A stretch of 64,000 nt of DNA from Kutzneria buriramensis. GTDB taxonomy: Bacteria; Actinomycetota; Actinomycetes; Mycobacteriales; Pseudonocardiaceae. Both the position numbers and the translations under genes were made by a program. How positions within the stretch are numbered: the stretch's first letter is position 1; each line of letters opens with the position of its first letter. The notes under the pieces are model-generated. The model did not search any database. It saw only the letters and a list, made by a program, of their open reading frames with translations, and had not been told where the DNA came from. Shown in pieces: positions 1-7,043 of the stretch. The stretch covers positions 1 through 64,000 of the forward strand of contig NZ_QUNO01000009.1 in the NCBI RefSeq assembly GCF_003387475.1, in the 5' to 3' direction.

Positions 1-132
1 GCCAACACCGACCTGCTGATCACCGGGGCGGAGGTGGGGGCGAGCAAGCTGGCCAAGGCGGACAAGCTCGGCGTCGAGACGGCCGACCAGGGCGTCATCT
101 GGCAGCAGCTCATCGACGCGGGGATCGCCTGA
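1..132 (+). CDS. C-terminal end of a BRCT-domain protein (5' truncated by window edge)
   Basis: The first 43 codons are open from the window edge to a TGA and read as the last two-thirds of a BRCT domain: a hydrophobic strand (LLITG), then SKLAKADKLGVETADQGVIW and a final short helix. BRCT domains bind phosphopeptides or DNA ends. In actinomycetes such a C-terminal BRCT occurs on DNA ligase LigA and on DnaQ-like exonucleases; which of these it is cannot be told from this fragment. The stop lies inside the 3' end of the convergent TetR gene (23-bp tail-to-tail overlap). Confidence 0.6.
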   Translation, partial: ANTDLLITGAEVGASKLAKADKLGVETADQGVIWQQLIDAGIA

Positions 133-802
133 CGTCGATCCGCGCGACGAGCGCGTCGAGTGCGAGGTCCACGGCGAACTCGTACTCGGCGGCGCCGTCG
201 AACCGGGCCAGGTACGGCGCGGCCGAGGCCACCGCTGGCAGGCCGCTGCCCGCAAGAACCGCCCGGCGCTGAGCGATGCCGGCGAGGTCGGTGGTGCCGT
301 ACGTCGGCCCGGCGTTGACCTCGCGCAGCAGCGCCCCGACGAGGGTGGCGACGAGCATCCGCAGCAGGTGCACGGACTCCTCGGCGGGGCAGCCGGCGTC
401 GCGCAGCACGGCCAGCACCGCCTCGACGGGGGCCAGCGCCTCAAGGGAGCCGAGCTGGCGGGTCAGCACCAGCGCGGCGGCCTCGGGATGGGCCAGGGCC
501 GGCTCACGGAACGCGTACGCGATGGCCCGCAGGTCGGCGCGCACGTCGCCGGTCCGCCCAGGTAGCACCATCCCGCCCAGCACGTGCTCGGTGACGGCGT
601 CGAGCAGCCCGTCCTTGCCATCGACGTGGTTGTACAGGCTCTTGGCGTCCACGCCGAGCACCCGCCCGACCGCCCGCATGCTCACGGCGGCGACCCCGTC
701 GGCGTCGATGACCCGCAGGGTCGCCCGGACGATGGCGTCGCGGGACAGCTGGGACTCCCCCTTGGGCGGCCGGCCCCGGCGTGCGGTGGTCATGGGCCCC
801 AT
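110..802 (-). CDS. TetR-family transcriptional repressor
   Basis: A 230-residue protein with an N-terminal TetR helix-turn-helix (about residues 15-65: AIVRATLRVIDADGV, then VLGVDAKSLYNHVDGKDGLL) followed by an alpha-helical ligand/dimerisation domain of the TetR C-terminal type. Family members are dimeric repressors released by a small ligand. The ATG at 802 is chosen because AAGGG lies 11 bases upstream; an ATG three codons later is possible. The frame stays open up to 862, but that part only translates the operator. It diverges from the SnoaL-like/metallo-hydrolase pair, with a perfect inverted repeat between them, so it most likely represses that pair. The ligand is unknown. Confidence 0.88.
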   Translation of the reverse strand: MGPMTTARRGRPPKGESQLSRDAIVRATLRVIDADGVAAVSMRAVGRVLGVDAKSLYNHVDGKDGLLDAVTEHVLGGMVLPGRTGDVRADLRAIAYAFREPALAHPEAAALVLTRQLGSLEALAPVEAVLAVLRDAGCPAEESVHLLRMLVATLVGALLREVNAGPTYGTTDLAGIAQRRAVLAGSGLPAVASAAPYLARFDGAAEYEFAVDLALDALVARIDVRRSPRR

Positions 803-816
803 CGTGCCGGACACCC

Positions 817-844
817 TTGAAGAAATCCACGGTGTGGGTATAAC
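817..844 (+). promoter_or_regulatory. Predicted promoter of the SnoaL-like/MBL operon
   Basis: TTGAAG at 817-822 and TATAAC at 839-844 are separated by 16 bp, close to the consensus for a vegetative sigma factor. The expected start point is near 851, about 32 bases before the ATG at 883. The left operator arm fills the spacer and the right arm lies just past the start point, which is the usual layout for a repressed promoter. Confidence 0.6.
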
Positions 845-870
845 GTGCAGTGAAACCCACACCGTGGATT
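824..870. promoter_or_regulatory. Perfect inverted-repeat operator, probably for the adjacent TetR protein
   Basis: AATCCACGGTGTGGGT (824-839) is repeated in exact inverted form as ACCCACACCGTGGATT (855-870), with a 15-base spacer. Each arm is itself nearly palindromic (CCAC-GGT-GTGG), so each arm could bind one dimer. Centre-to-centre spacing is 31 bp, about three helical turns. The site lies between the divergent TetR gene and the SnoaL-like gene. Confidence 0.8.
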
Positions 871-882
871 AAAGGGGTCGCC

Positions 883-1443
883 ATGTCCCGCTTCGCCCTG
901 CCGCCCGACGACGTGCTGCGCGCCCGCGAGAAGCTGGTGCTGGACCACTTCCACGACGAGGTGCGCCAGGACTGGGACGCCACGCTGGCGACGTTCCCGC
1001 ACCCCCGCTACGAGCTGATCGCCCAGATGACCGTGCACGACGGCGACGGCGAGGTCCGCGGCTACTACCACGACACGCGAGTGGCCTTCCCCGACCAGAA
1101 CCACGAGATCATCGCCCTGCGCCACGCGCACGACGCCGTGATCGTCGAGTTCTGGCTGACCGGCACGCACCGCGGCCCGCTCGGCAAGATCCCGCCGACC
1201 GGCTCGAAGCACCGCACCCGGATGACCGCCTACTTCGTCTTCGACGAGCACGAGAACCTGGTCGCCGAGCGCATCTACTTCGACCAGCTGACCATCCTCA
1301 AGCAGCTGGTCGCGGGCCTGGACAAGCGCAATCCGGCCGACCTGCTCACGCTCGGCCGGGTCGTCGCGGGGGCGCTGGGCATGGCCGGCGGCGAGCCCGA
1401 CCGGCGGCTGACCGACACGACAGCGCCGGAGCTCGGCCGATGA
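883..1443 (+). CDS. SnoaL-like/ester-cyclase-family protein
   Basis: A 186-residue protein with the cone-shaped alpha+beta-barrel pattern of the SnoaL/NTF2 family: an N-terminal helix, then RYELIAQMTVHDG, the GYYHDTRVAFPDQNHEI segment typical of SnoaL-like proteins, and later strands (VIVEFWLTGTHRGPL, TAYFVFDEHENLVAERIYFD). Family members include polyketide cyclases, but many have no known reaction. The ATG at 883 has AAAGGGG about 6 bases upstream; frames opening further upstream translate the operator. Its stop overlaps the next start by ATGA, so it is translationally coupled to the metallo-hydrolase. Probably induced when the divergent TetR repressor is released. Confidence 0.75.
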   Translation: MSRFALPPDDVLRAREKLVLDHFHDEVRQDWDATLATFPHPRYELIAQMTVHDGDGEVRGYYHDTRVAFPDQNHEIIALRHAHDAVIVEFWLTGTHRGPLGKIPPTGSKHRTRMTAYFVFDEHENLVAERIYFDQLTILKQLVAGLDKRNPADLLTLGRVVAGALGMAGGEPDRRLTDTTAPELGR

Positions 1444-2210
1444 AGATCCACCACCTCAACTGCGGCACCATGCGGCCCTGGGCGACGCCCGAGGGGCTGG
1501 TCTGCCACGTCATGCTGGTCGAGGCCCCGGACGGTCTCGTCCTCGTCGACAGCGGCCTCGGCCTGCGGGACGCCACCGACCCGGCCGGCCGCTTCGGTCC
1601 CGGGCGGCGCTACGTCCGGCCCGCCTTCGACCGGGACGAAGCGGCGATCGCCCAGGTCAAGGAACTCGGCTTCGACCCACGCGACGTCCGGCACATCGTG
1701 CTCACCCACTTCGACTCCGACCACACCGGCGGCCTCGCGGACTTCCCGTGGGCCCAGGTGCACCTCACCGCGGCCGAGAGCCTCGCCGTCCACAGCCCGG
1801 CGGGGTTCGTCGAGAGTCGGCGATACCTTTCTTCCCAACGGGATCACGGCCCGATCATGGTCGAGCACTCCCCCGAGGCCGGCGAGCCGTGGCGGGGCTT
1901 CGCCGGGGCCGAGGAGCTCTGGCCGGGCATCGTGCTCATCGCCCTGCCCGGGCACACGCGGGGCCACGCCGCCGTCGCGGTGGACGCCGGCGACCGCTGG
2001 GTGTTCCACGCCGGCGACGCCTTCTTCCACCGCAACCAGCTCGTCGGCGGCAAGGCGCCGCTCGCCGTCGCCGCGCTGGAACGCGGCGTCGCCCATGACT
2101 GGGCCAAGGTCCGTGCCAACCACCGGCGGCTGGCCGAGCTGCGTCAGACCCCGGACCTGCTGCTCGTCAACGCGCACGATCCGGAGTTGCTTCGCATGGC
2201 TACCAGGTGA
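1440..2210 (+). CDS. MBL-fold metallo-hydrolase
   Basis: A 256-residue metallo-beta-lactamase-fold enzyme. The metal-binding signature is H90-F-D-S-D94-H95, the HxDxDH variant of HxHxDH common in lactonase-like hydrolases. Further ligands are likely in LPGHTRGHAAV, in HAGDAFF (bridging Asp) and near the C-terminus (NAHDPELL). The fold starts at VCHVMLVEAPDGLVLVDSG. Relatives hydrolyse lactones, thioesters or phosphoesters; the substrate here is unknown. It starts within the stop of the SnoaL-like gene and ends 11 bp inside the convergent P450 gene. Confidence 0.85.
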   Translation: MKIHHLNCGTMRPWATPEGLVCHVMLVEAPDGLVLVDSGLGLRDATDPAGRFGPGRRYVRPAFDRDEAAIAQVKELGFDPRDVRHIVLTHFDSDHTGGLADFPWAQVHLTAAESLAVHSPAGFVESRRYLSSQRDHGPIMVEHSPEAGEPWRGFAGAEELWPGIVLIALPGHTRGHAAVAVDAGDRWVFHAGDAFFHRNQLVGGKAPLAVAALERGVAHDWAKVRANHRRLAELRQTPDLLLVNAHDPELLRMATR

Positions 2211-3381
2211 CGGGCAACGCCAGCACGCCCCGCATCAGCCGGCCGGTGCGCCACTTGACGTCGCCGGCCGGCACCGCGAGGCGCAGGCCGGGCAGCCGGC
2301 GGACGAGCGTGTCCAGCACGACGCGCAGCTCCAGCCGGGCCAGCGGCGCGCCGAGGCAGTGGTGCACCCCGAACCCGAACGACAGGTGGTGGTTGGCTTC
2401 GCGCCCGAAGTCGAGGTCCTCGGCGTCGGCGAACATGGTCCGGTCGCGGTTGGCGGAGTCCAGCTGCACGAGCACGGCCTCGCCGGCCCGGATGACCTGA
2501 CCGCCGAGCTCAAGGTCCTCCTTGGCGATGCGCGGCAGGTCGGCGACGGAGGCCAGCGGGGTGAGGCGCAGTAGCTCCTCGACCGCCGACGGGATCAGCG
2601 CCGGCTCGCGCACGAGCGCTTCCCAGCGGTCTCGGGCCGACAGCAGCTGGAACACGAAGCTGCCGATCTGGTTGGCGGTGGTCTCGTGGCCGCCGGCCAG
2701 CAGTGCGATGCCGAGCATCAGCAGCTCGTTGTCCGAGAGCCTGTCGCCCTCGTCGCGGGCGGCGACCAGCGCGGTCAGCAGGTCGTCGGCCGGCTCCACC
2801 CGACGCTGGGCGATCAACGTGTTCAGCAGCCCGGCCAGCTGGTTGCGCGCCGCCGCGACGTCCTCCGGCGTGACGCCGTTGCCCACCGACACGATCGCCT
2901 CGGTGCCGCTGCGCACCAGCCGCCGCTGGTCGATCGAGACGCCGAGCAGCTCGCAGATCACCTGCACCGGCAGCTCCCACGCCACGGTCTCGGCGAGGTC
3001 GATCGGCGGCGTCAGCCCGTCCAGGAGCGTGTCCACGATCTGCTGGACGCGTGGCTGCAACAGCTCGACGCGGCGGGCCGTGAAGGCCTTCGCCACGAGG
3101 GTCCGGATCCGGCCGTGCGCCGGCGGGTCCATGGCCAGCAGGTTGCCCGGCGGTTCGAAGCCCGGCCGCGAGCGCGGCACGTCCGCGCCGGCCGCCGCGG
3201 CCCGCGAGAACCGAGGGTCGGACAGCACGAACTTCGCCTGCTCGTAACGGGTGACCAGCCAGGCGTCGCCGCCGAACGGCATCGTCACCCGCAGCGGCGG
3301 CTCGCTCTCGCGCAGCTCGGCGAACCGCGGATGCGGCTCCAGGGCCACGGCCTCGCCGAACGGGTACCGGACAGCCTCCAT
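2200..3381 (-). CDS. Cytochrome P450
   Basis: A 393-residue bacterial class I cytochrome P450. Landmarks in order are the I-helix oxygen-activation motif AGGHETT (229-235), the K-helix ExxR pair E269-R272, and the heme loop FGFGVHHCLGAPLARLE with thiolate Cys342. Length is normal for soluble actinobacterial P450s, which need a separate ferredoxin and reductase; none is encoded nearby. The start at 3381 has GAGAGGGG just upstream, whereas the longer frame to 3471 has no credible start. It is monocistronic on this strand. The substrate is unknown. It is not obviously part of the neighbouring SnoaL/MBL unit, which runs convergently. Confidence 0.95.
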   Translation of the reverse strand: MEAVRYPFGEAVALEPHPRFAELRESEPPLRVTMPFGGDAWLVTRYEQAKFVLSDPRFSRAAAAGADVPRSRPGFEPPGNLLAMDPPAHGRIRTLVAKAFTARRVELLQPRVQQIVDTLLDGLTPPIDLAETVAWELPVQVICELLGVSIDQRRLVRSGTEAIVSVGNGVTPEDVAAARNQLAGLLNTLIAQRRVEPADDLLTALVAARDEGDRLSDNELLMLGIALLAGGHETTANQIGSFVFQLLSARDRWEALVREPALIPSAVEELLRLTPLASVADLPRIAKEDLELGGQVIRAGEAVLVQLDSANRDRTMFADAEDLDFGREANHHLSFGFGVHHCLGAPLARLELRVVLDTLVRRLPGLRLAVPAGDVKWRTGRLMRGVLALPVTW

Positions 3382-3590
3382 CTGCACCCCTCTCGCCGCG
3401 CCCAACATCCCACCCGGCCCGGCCGACGCGCATCCGCTGACCGGGCGGCAATCGGCCGCGCAAAGAAACACCTAACGTCGGATGATCCCGGAATGAATGC
3501 GTTTACGCCGTTCAGTCGGTGGCGGGAAAGCGTTGTCAAGATAAGGTGAGATCCGCTCGCCATTCTATCTCGCGTCGGGGGAAGGAATTC

Positions 3591-4217
3591 ATGCTCACCA
3601 CAATTGCCGCTGTCGGCGCGCTGTTGTCCGCGCTCACCATGGCGCCGCACGACTGGAGTTCGCCGCCGCCGCCGGACAAGATCGTCATCGATGTGGCCAC
3701 GGTGAACGGATCGGGTTGTCCCGCCCATACGGCGGCGGTGGCCGTGTCGGACGACAACACCTCGTTCACGGTGACCTACAGCAACTTCATGGCCAAGGTC
3801 GGACCGGGCGCGTCGCCGACCGACTTCATCAAGAACTGCCAGCTCAACCTGCGTGTGCACGTGCCGCAGGGCTTCACCTACGCGATCGCCGAGGCCGATT
3901 ACCGGGGATTCGCCCATCTGGAGCCCGGCGCCACCGGACAGGAGAAGGCGAACTACTACTTCCAGGGCATGCCGCAGACCGCGGCGGTGACCCATAAGTT
4001 GACGACGCCGCTCGATGACGATTGGCAGACGACCGACACGACCGATGTCGCGAGCCTTGTCTACGCCCCGTGCGGAGAGGAGCGCAATTTCAACATTAAC
4101 ACCGAACTGAGGGCCGGCCTGGGAACGTCCGATCCGACGAAGACGAGTTTTGTCGCCATGTTCTCGACCGACGGCGGCATCACCACGACATATCACTTCG
4201 CCTGGAAGACGTGCTGA
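3591..4217 (+). CDS. Secreted DUF4360-family protein
   Basis: A 208-residue protein with a short hydrophobic N-terminus (MLTTIAAVGALLSALTM) acting as a signal peptide, a proline-rich linker (SSPPPPDK), then a beta-rich domain with cysteines in GSGCP, FIKNCQLNL, YAPCGEE and a C-terminal WKTC. The GSGCP opening, the KNCQL motif and the C-terminal Cys match DUF4360, a family of small secreted proteins in actinomycetes and fungi with no established function. The ATG at 3591 follows a strong GGGGGAAGGA site. It is followed by a strong hairpin shared with the convergent FHA-gene operon. Confidence 0.8.
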   Translation: MLTTIAAVGALLSALTMAPHDWSSPPPPDKIVIDVATVNGSGCPAHTAAVAVSDDNTSFTVTYSNFMAKVGPGASPTDFIKNCQLNLRVHVPQGFTYAIAEADYRGFAHLEPGATGQEKANYYFQGMPQTAAVTHKLTTPLDDDWQTTDTTDVASLVYAPCGEERNFNINTELRAGLGTSDPTKTSFVAMFSTDGGITTTYHFAWKTC

Positions 4218-4229
4218 ATCGACGCAGGA

Positions 4230-4260
4230 ATCCCGGACGCCCGGCGGGGGCGTCCGGGAT
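4230..4260. terminator. Bidirectional hairpin terminator
   Basis: ATCCCGGACGCCC (4230-4242) pairs perfectly with GGGCGTCCGGGAT (4248-4260) across a 5-base loop. It lies between the ends of the convergent DUF4360 gene and the seven-gene signalling operon, so it can end both transcripts. There is no U-tract, as is usual in high-GC actinomycetes. Confidence 0.8.
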
Positions 4261-4273
4261 CAGCCGCCCCGGA

Positions 4274-4891
4274 TCAATCGCCCCGGACGGTGAGGGTCGT
4301 CCACGCGCCGACGTGCACGCGGTCGCCGTCGCGCAGCGGATGCGGCACGCCGGACTTCAGGCCGTCGCGCGAGTAGTTCAGGTACGTCCCGTTGGCCGAC
4401 TCCATGTCCACCACGGACCAGCCGCTCTCGCCGGGGACCAGCAGCGCGTGCAGGCGCGACACGCCCGGGTCCTCGGGCGGCCCGATCAGGTCGATGTCGG
4501 GCTCGATCCCCCGGCTGCGGCTGCGCCGCCCGATGGACATCTGCTGTCCCCGCAGCGAGAACCGCCGCTCCGGGCAGAACGGCGGGAAGCCGACGGTGTC
4601 GGCGTCCGGACCGCCCTCGGCCCGCACGTCCTCGAAGTACCGGCGATCGGCGCTGACCACCACCGACCAGGTCGTCGTCACCGGGGCCGCCGGGGACGAC
4701 GTGGGCACGGCAAGGGAATCGGCGCCGCACTCCTCGCAGAACCGCCCGTCCAGCGGCGCCCCGCAGGACGGGCAGTCACCGGCGACCGGCGCGGGAGCCG
4801 GCGCCGGCGCCGCGGCGGAGGAGAACGCCAGGCCGCAGACCTCGCAGAACTCGTCGTCGGCCGAGTCGTGGCCGTTCGCGCACACCGGCAT
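4274..4891 (-). CDS. Zinc-ribbon FHA-domain protein
   Basis: A 205-residue protein. Residues 1-60 hold two zinc ribbons built from paired CxxC motifs (CANGHD...CEVCG, then CPSCG...CEECG) around an Ala/Pro linker. The C-terminal half is a forkhead-associated domain with the expected SIGRRSRSRGIEPDIDL, VSRLHALL and SANGTYLN signatures, which bind phosphothreonine peptides. It is the last gene of the glnX-glnH-pknG operon, and its ATG shares one base with the stop of the VWA gene (TGATG). In mycobacteria PknG phosphorylates the FHA protein GarA; this protein could play a similar part, but a GarA-like N-terminal threonine motif is not evident. Cytosolic. Confidence 0.87.
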   Translation of the reverse strand: MPVCANGHDSADDEFCEVCGLAFSSAAAPAPAPAPVAGDCPSCGAPLDGRFCEECGADSLAVPTSSPAAPVTTTWSVVVSADRRYFEDVRAEGGPDADTVGFPPFCPERRFSLRGQQMSIGRRSRSRGIEPDIDLIGPPEDPGVSRLHALLVPGESGWSVVDMESANGTYLNYSRDGLKSGVPHPLRDGDRVHVGAWTTLTVRGD

Positions 4892-6210
4892 CAGTCGGCC
4901 TCCTCGGAGGAGCCGGCAGCCCGGCCGACGCGCTTGGTCACCTGGGACCGGCTCTCCAGGGTCATCGCGTCCACGGCGCTCACCCCGCGCTTGAGCCGGA
5001 TCGTGCCGTGCACCGGGTCGACCACGTCGACGACGTTGGCCAGCAGCTTCGCAGTGTCCTCGTGCCCCGACTCGTGCGCGAGCGCCACCGCCCGGCCGAG
5101 CTTGGCGGTGGCGGTCTCGACGTCGCCGCTGCGCTGCGCCTGGAGGCCCTCCTCGATGGCGGCGGCGAGTTCGGCCTGCCCGGTGTAGTGCGCCACCTCG
5201 GGGCTGATCTTGGTCGACAGCACGGTGTCGTCGGTCCAGACGGCCAGCACCTGCCCGCGCGAGCCCAGCTGATCGCCGCCGGCCGACACCAGGCTGACCC
5301 GCCCGGCCAGCATCTTGTCGCCGACCGCGGCCGGCGCGACCTGGATGCACACGTGGTAGTCCCGGCTCTCCGAACCCCACGAGCCGGTCGGGTAGTCGCC
5401 GCTGCGCGGCCCGGACTCGGTGCGCCGCGCTGTGAGGTCGAGCAGCGTCGGCTCCACCTGTTTGACGAACTTCACGGTCGCGCCCTGCGGAGTCCACAGC
5501 CGCAGCGCCACGTCCGCCAGCTTCTTGCCCATCGACGCCGCGGTCATCGCCTTGAAGTCGGCCTCCAGCCCCGCCGGCTCGGCCACGATGTCCACCGAGC
5601 CGAGCATCGTCTCGGAGATCCGCCGCAGCTCGCCGACCTCCCAGTCGGTGCCCACGCCCCGGCAGTCGCACACGAACTCGCCGGTCACCTTCTCCAGGAT
5701 CCGGGCCAGCTTCTCGGGCGGCTCGTGCTCGTTGCGGCCGTCGGTCAGCAGGATCGCGTGCCGCAGCCCGCTCGCCCTGCCGGCGAACAGCCTGGACGCC
5801 AGCCGCAGCCACTCCCCCATCGCCGTGCCGCCGTCCGCGACAAGCCGTTTCAGCGCGAACTTGGCCGCCTTCCGCGACTCCGCGTCGGCGCGGGCCAGGC
5901 CGCCCTCGTACGGGAAGACGACGGACGCGGTGTGCGTGCCGGCGATGACCGCGAACAGCACGCCGTCGCGCAGCGCGTCGATGGCGGCGGCGGTCGCCTG
6001 CTTGGCCGCCGCCAGCTTGGTCGACGGCCAGTCCATCGAGCCAGAGCAGTCGACGATGATCACCTCTGCGGCGGGTTCGTCCGTCACCTGCCCGGAAGAG
6101 GTCGGCCCAGCGTCGCCGCCGGTCGCGGTGACCGTTACGATCGCGTTGACCTCGGCCGCCCCCTGGGGCAGGTACTCGTTCTGGTAGACCTCGACCTGGA
6201 ACTCGTTCAT
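4891..6210 (-). CDS. VWA-domain (von Willebrand factor A) protein
   Basis: A 439-residue cytosolic protein with a VWA domain from about residue 45. The metal-ion-dependent adhesion site begins D-C-S-G-S (IIVDCSGSMDWPSTK), with further MIDAS elements in GGTAMGEWL and LLTDGRNEHEP. An all-beta region follows, then helical repeats and a basic tail. Bacterial VWA proteins of this type sit beside FHA, PP2C and kinase genes and are thought to act as scaffolds. The ATG at 6210 overlaps the PP2C stop by four bases. Which partner it binds is not shown by the sequence. Confidence 0.87.
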   Translation of the reverse strand: MNEFQVEVYQNEYLPQGAAEVNAIVTVTATGGDAGPTSSGQVTDEPAAEVIIVDCSGSMDWPSTKLAAAKQATAAAIDALRDGVLFAVIAGTHTASVVFPYEGGLARADAESRKAAKFALKRLVADGGTAMGEWLRLASRLFAGRASGLRHAILLTDGRNEHEPPEKLARILEKVTGEFVCDCRGVGTDWEVGELRRISETMLGSVDIVAEPAGLEADFKAMTAASMGKKLADVALRLWTPQGATVKFVKQVEPTLLDLTARRTESGPRSGDYPTGSWGSESRDYHVCIQVAPAAVGDKMLAGRVSLVSAGGDQLGSRGQVLAVWTDDTVLSTKISPEVAHYTGQAELAAAIEEGLQAQRSGDVETATAKLGRAVALAHESGHEDTAKLLANVVDVVDPVHGTIRLKRGVSAVDAMTLESRSQVTKRVGRAAGSSEEAD

Positions 6211-7043
6211 GCGCGCTCCTCGAACGGATACGGCAGCACCACAACGGTGATGTTGTCGTGGCCACCGCGGCGCAGGGCGACCGCGGTCAGCTCGGCGGCG
6301 ACCGTCAGCGGCGGACCGCCGGACACCTCGGCGGCCAGTTCCTCCGCGGTGGGCAGGTAGTTCCACAACCCGTCGCTGCACACCACGAGCCGGCCGGGCT
6401 CCTCGGCGGGCACCACCACGACGCTCGGCGGGCCCTGTATCGCGTCCGCGCCCACCCAGCGGGTCAGCGCGCCGGCGACGGGGTCGGCGTCGTCTTTCGT
6501 CAGCAACCGGCTGCCGGACTCGGCGACCCAGTACGCGCGGCTGTCGCCGATCCAGCCGACGGTGATGGCGTTCTTCGTAGCCACCGCGGAGACGAAGGTG
6601 CAGGACGGCGCGCTCGTCAACGGATCGCCCATGCCTCGCACGGCCGCGTACGCCTCGGCGGCAGCGCGGTGCGTCGCGGCGGCGGCGTCCGATCCGTCGT
6701 CGACACCGTCGACCAGCGCGGCGACGGCCGCATCGGCGGCCGCTTGTGCTGCGGCGTCGGCATGTTCGGTGGATCCGACGCCGTCACAGACCACCGCGAC
6801 GACGGCCTCCGGCGCCTCCTGCGGGCCGACCACCGCGAACGCCATCGCGTCCTCGTTGCGGGCACGGAGCGAGCCGCGATCGCTCACACCGGCGACGAGG
6901 CCGAGTTCGTACTCGGCGCGATCCCGCCCGGCCACGGCGTCCGGCGGGGTCCGGCGCAGCCGGATGCCCGCGCCGCAGCCCTCGCAGTAGCGGTCCGCCG
7001 GCCCGATCTCGTCGCCACATGCCGGGCAGTGCGTCAGAACCAT
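6207..7043 (-). CDS. PP2C-family Ser/Thr protein phosphatase with N-terminal zinc ribbon
   Basis: A 278-residue protein. Residues 6-25 form a zinc ribbon (CPACG...CEGCG). The rest is a PPM/PP2C catalytic domain with the metal-binding signatures RARNEDA, VVCDGVGS, GWIGDSRAY, VVCSDGLW and HDNIT in the right order. Such enzymes remove phosphate from Ser/Thr using Mn/Mg. No transmembrane segment is present, unlike PstP. It overlaps pknG by 10 bp and the VWA gene by 4 bp. Context makes it the likely opponent of the PknG-type kinase. Confidence 0.93.
   Translation of the reverse strand: MVLTHCPACGDEIGPADRYCEGCGAGIRLRRTPPDAVAGRDRAEYELGLVAGVSDRGSLRARNEDAMAFAVVGPQEAPEAVVAVVCDGVGSTEHADAAAQAAADAAVAALVDGVDDGSDAAAATHRAAAEAYAAVRGMGDPLTSAPSCTFVSAVATKNAITVGWIGDSRAYWVAESGSRLLTKDDADPVAGALTRWVGADAIQGPPSVVVVPAEEPGRLVVCSDGLWNYLPTAEELAAEVSGGPPLTVAAELTAVALRRGGHDNITVVVLPYPFEERA

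Noticed and set aside
5008-6360. 450-residue plus-strand frame opposite the VWA gene
   Set aside because: His/Arg-rich shadow of the VWA coding sequence; the minus frame has a MIDAS motif and operon spacing.
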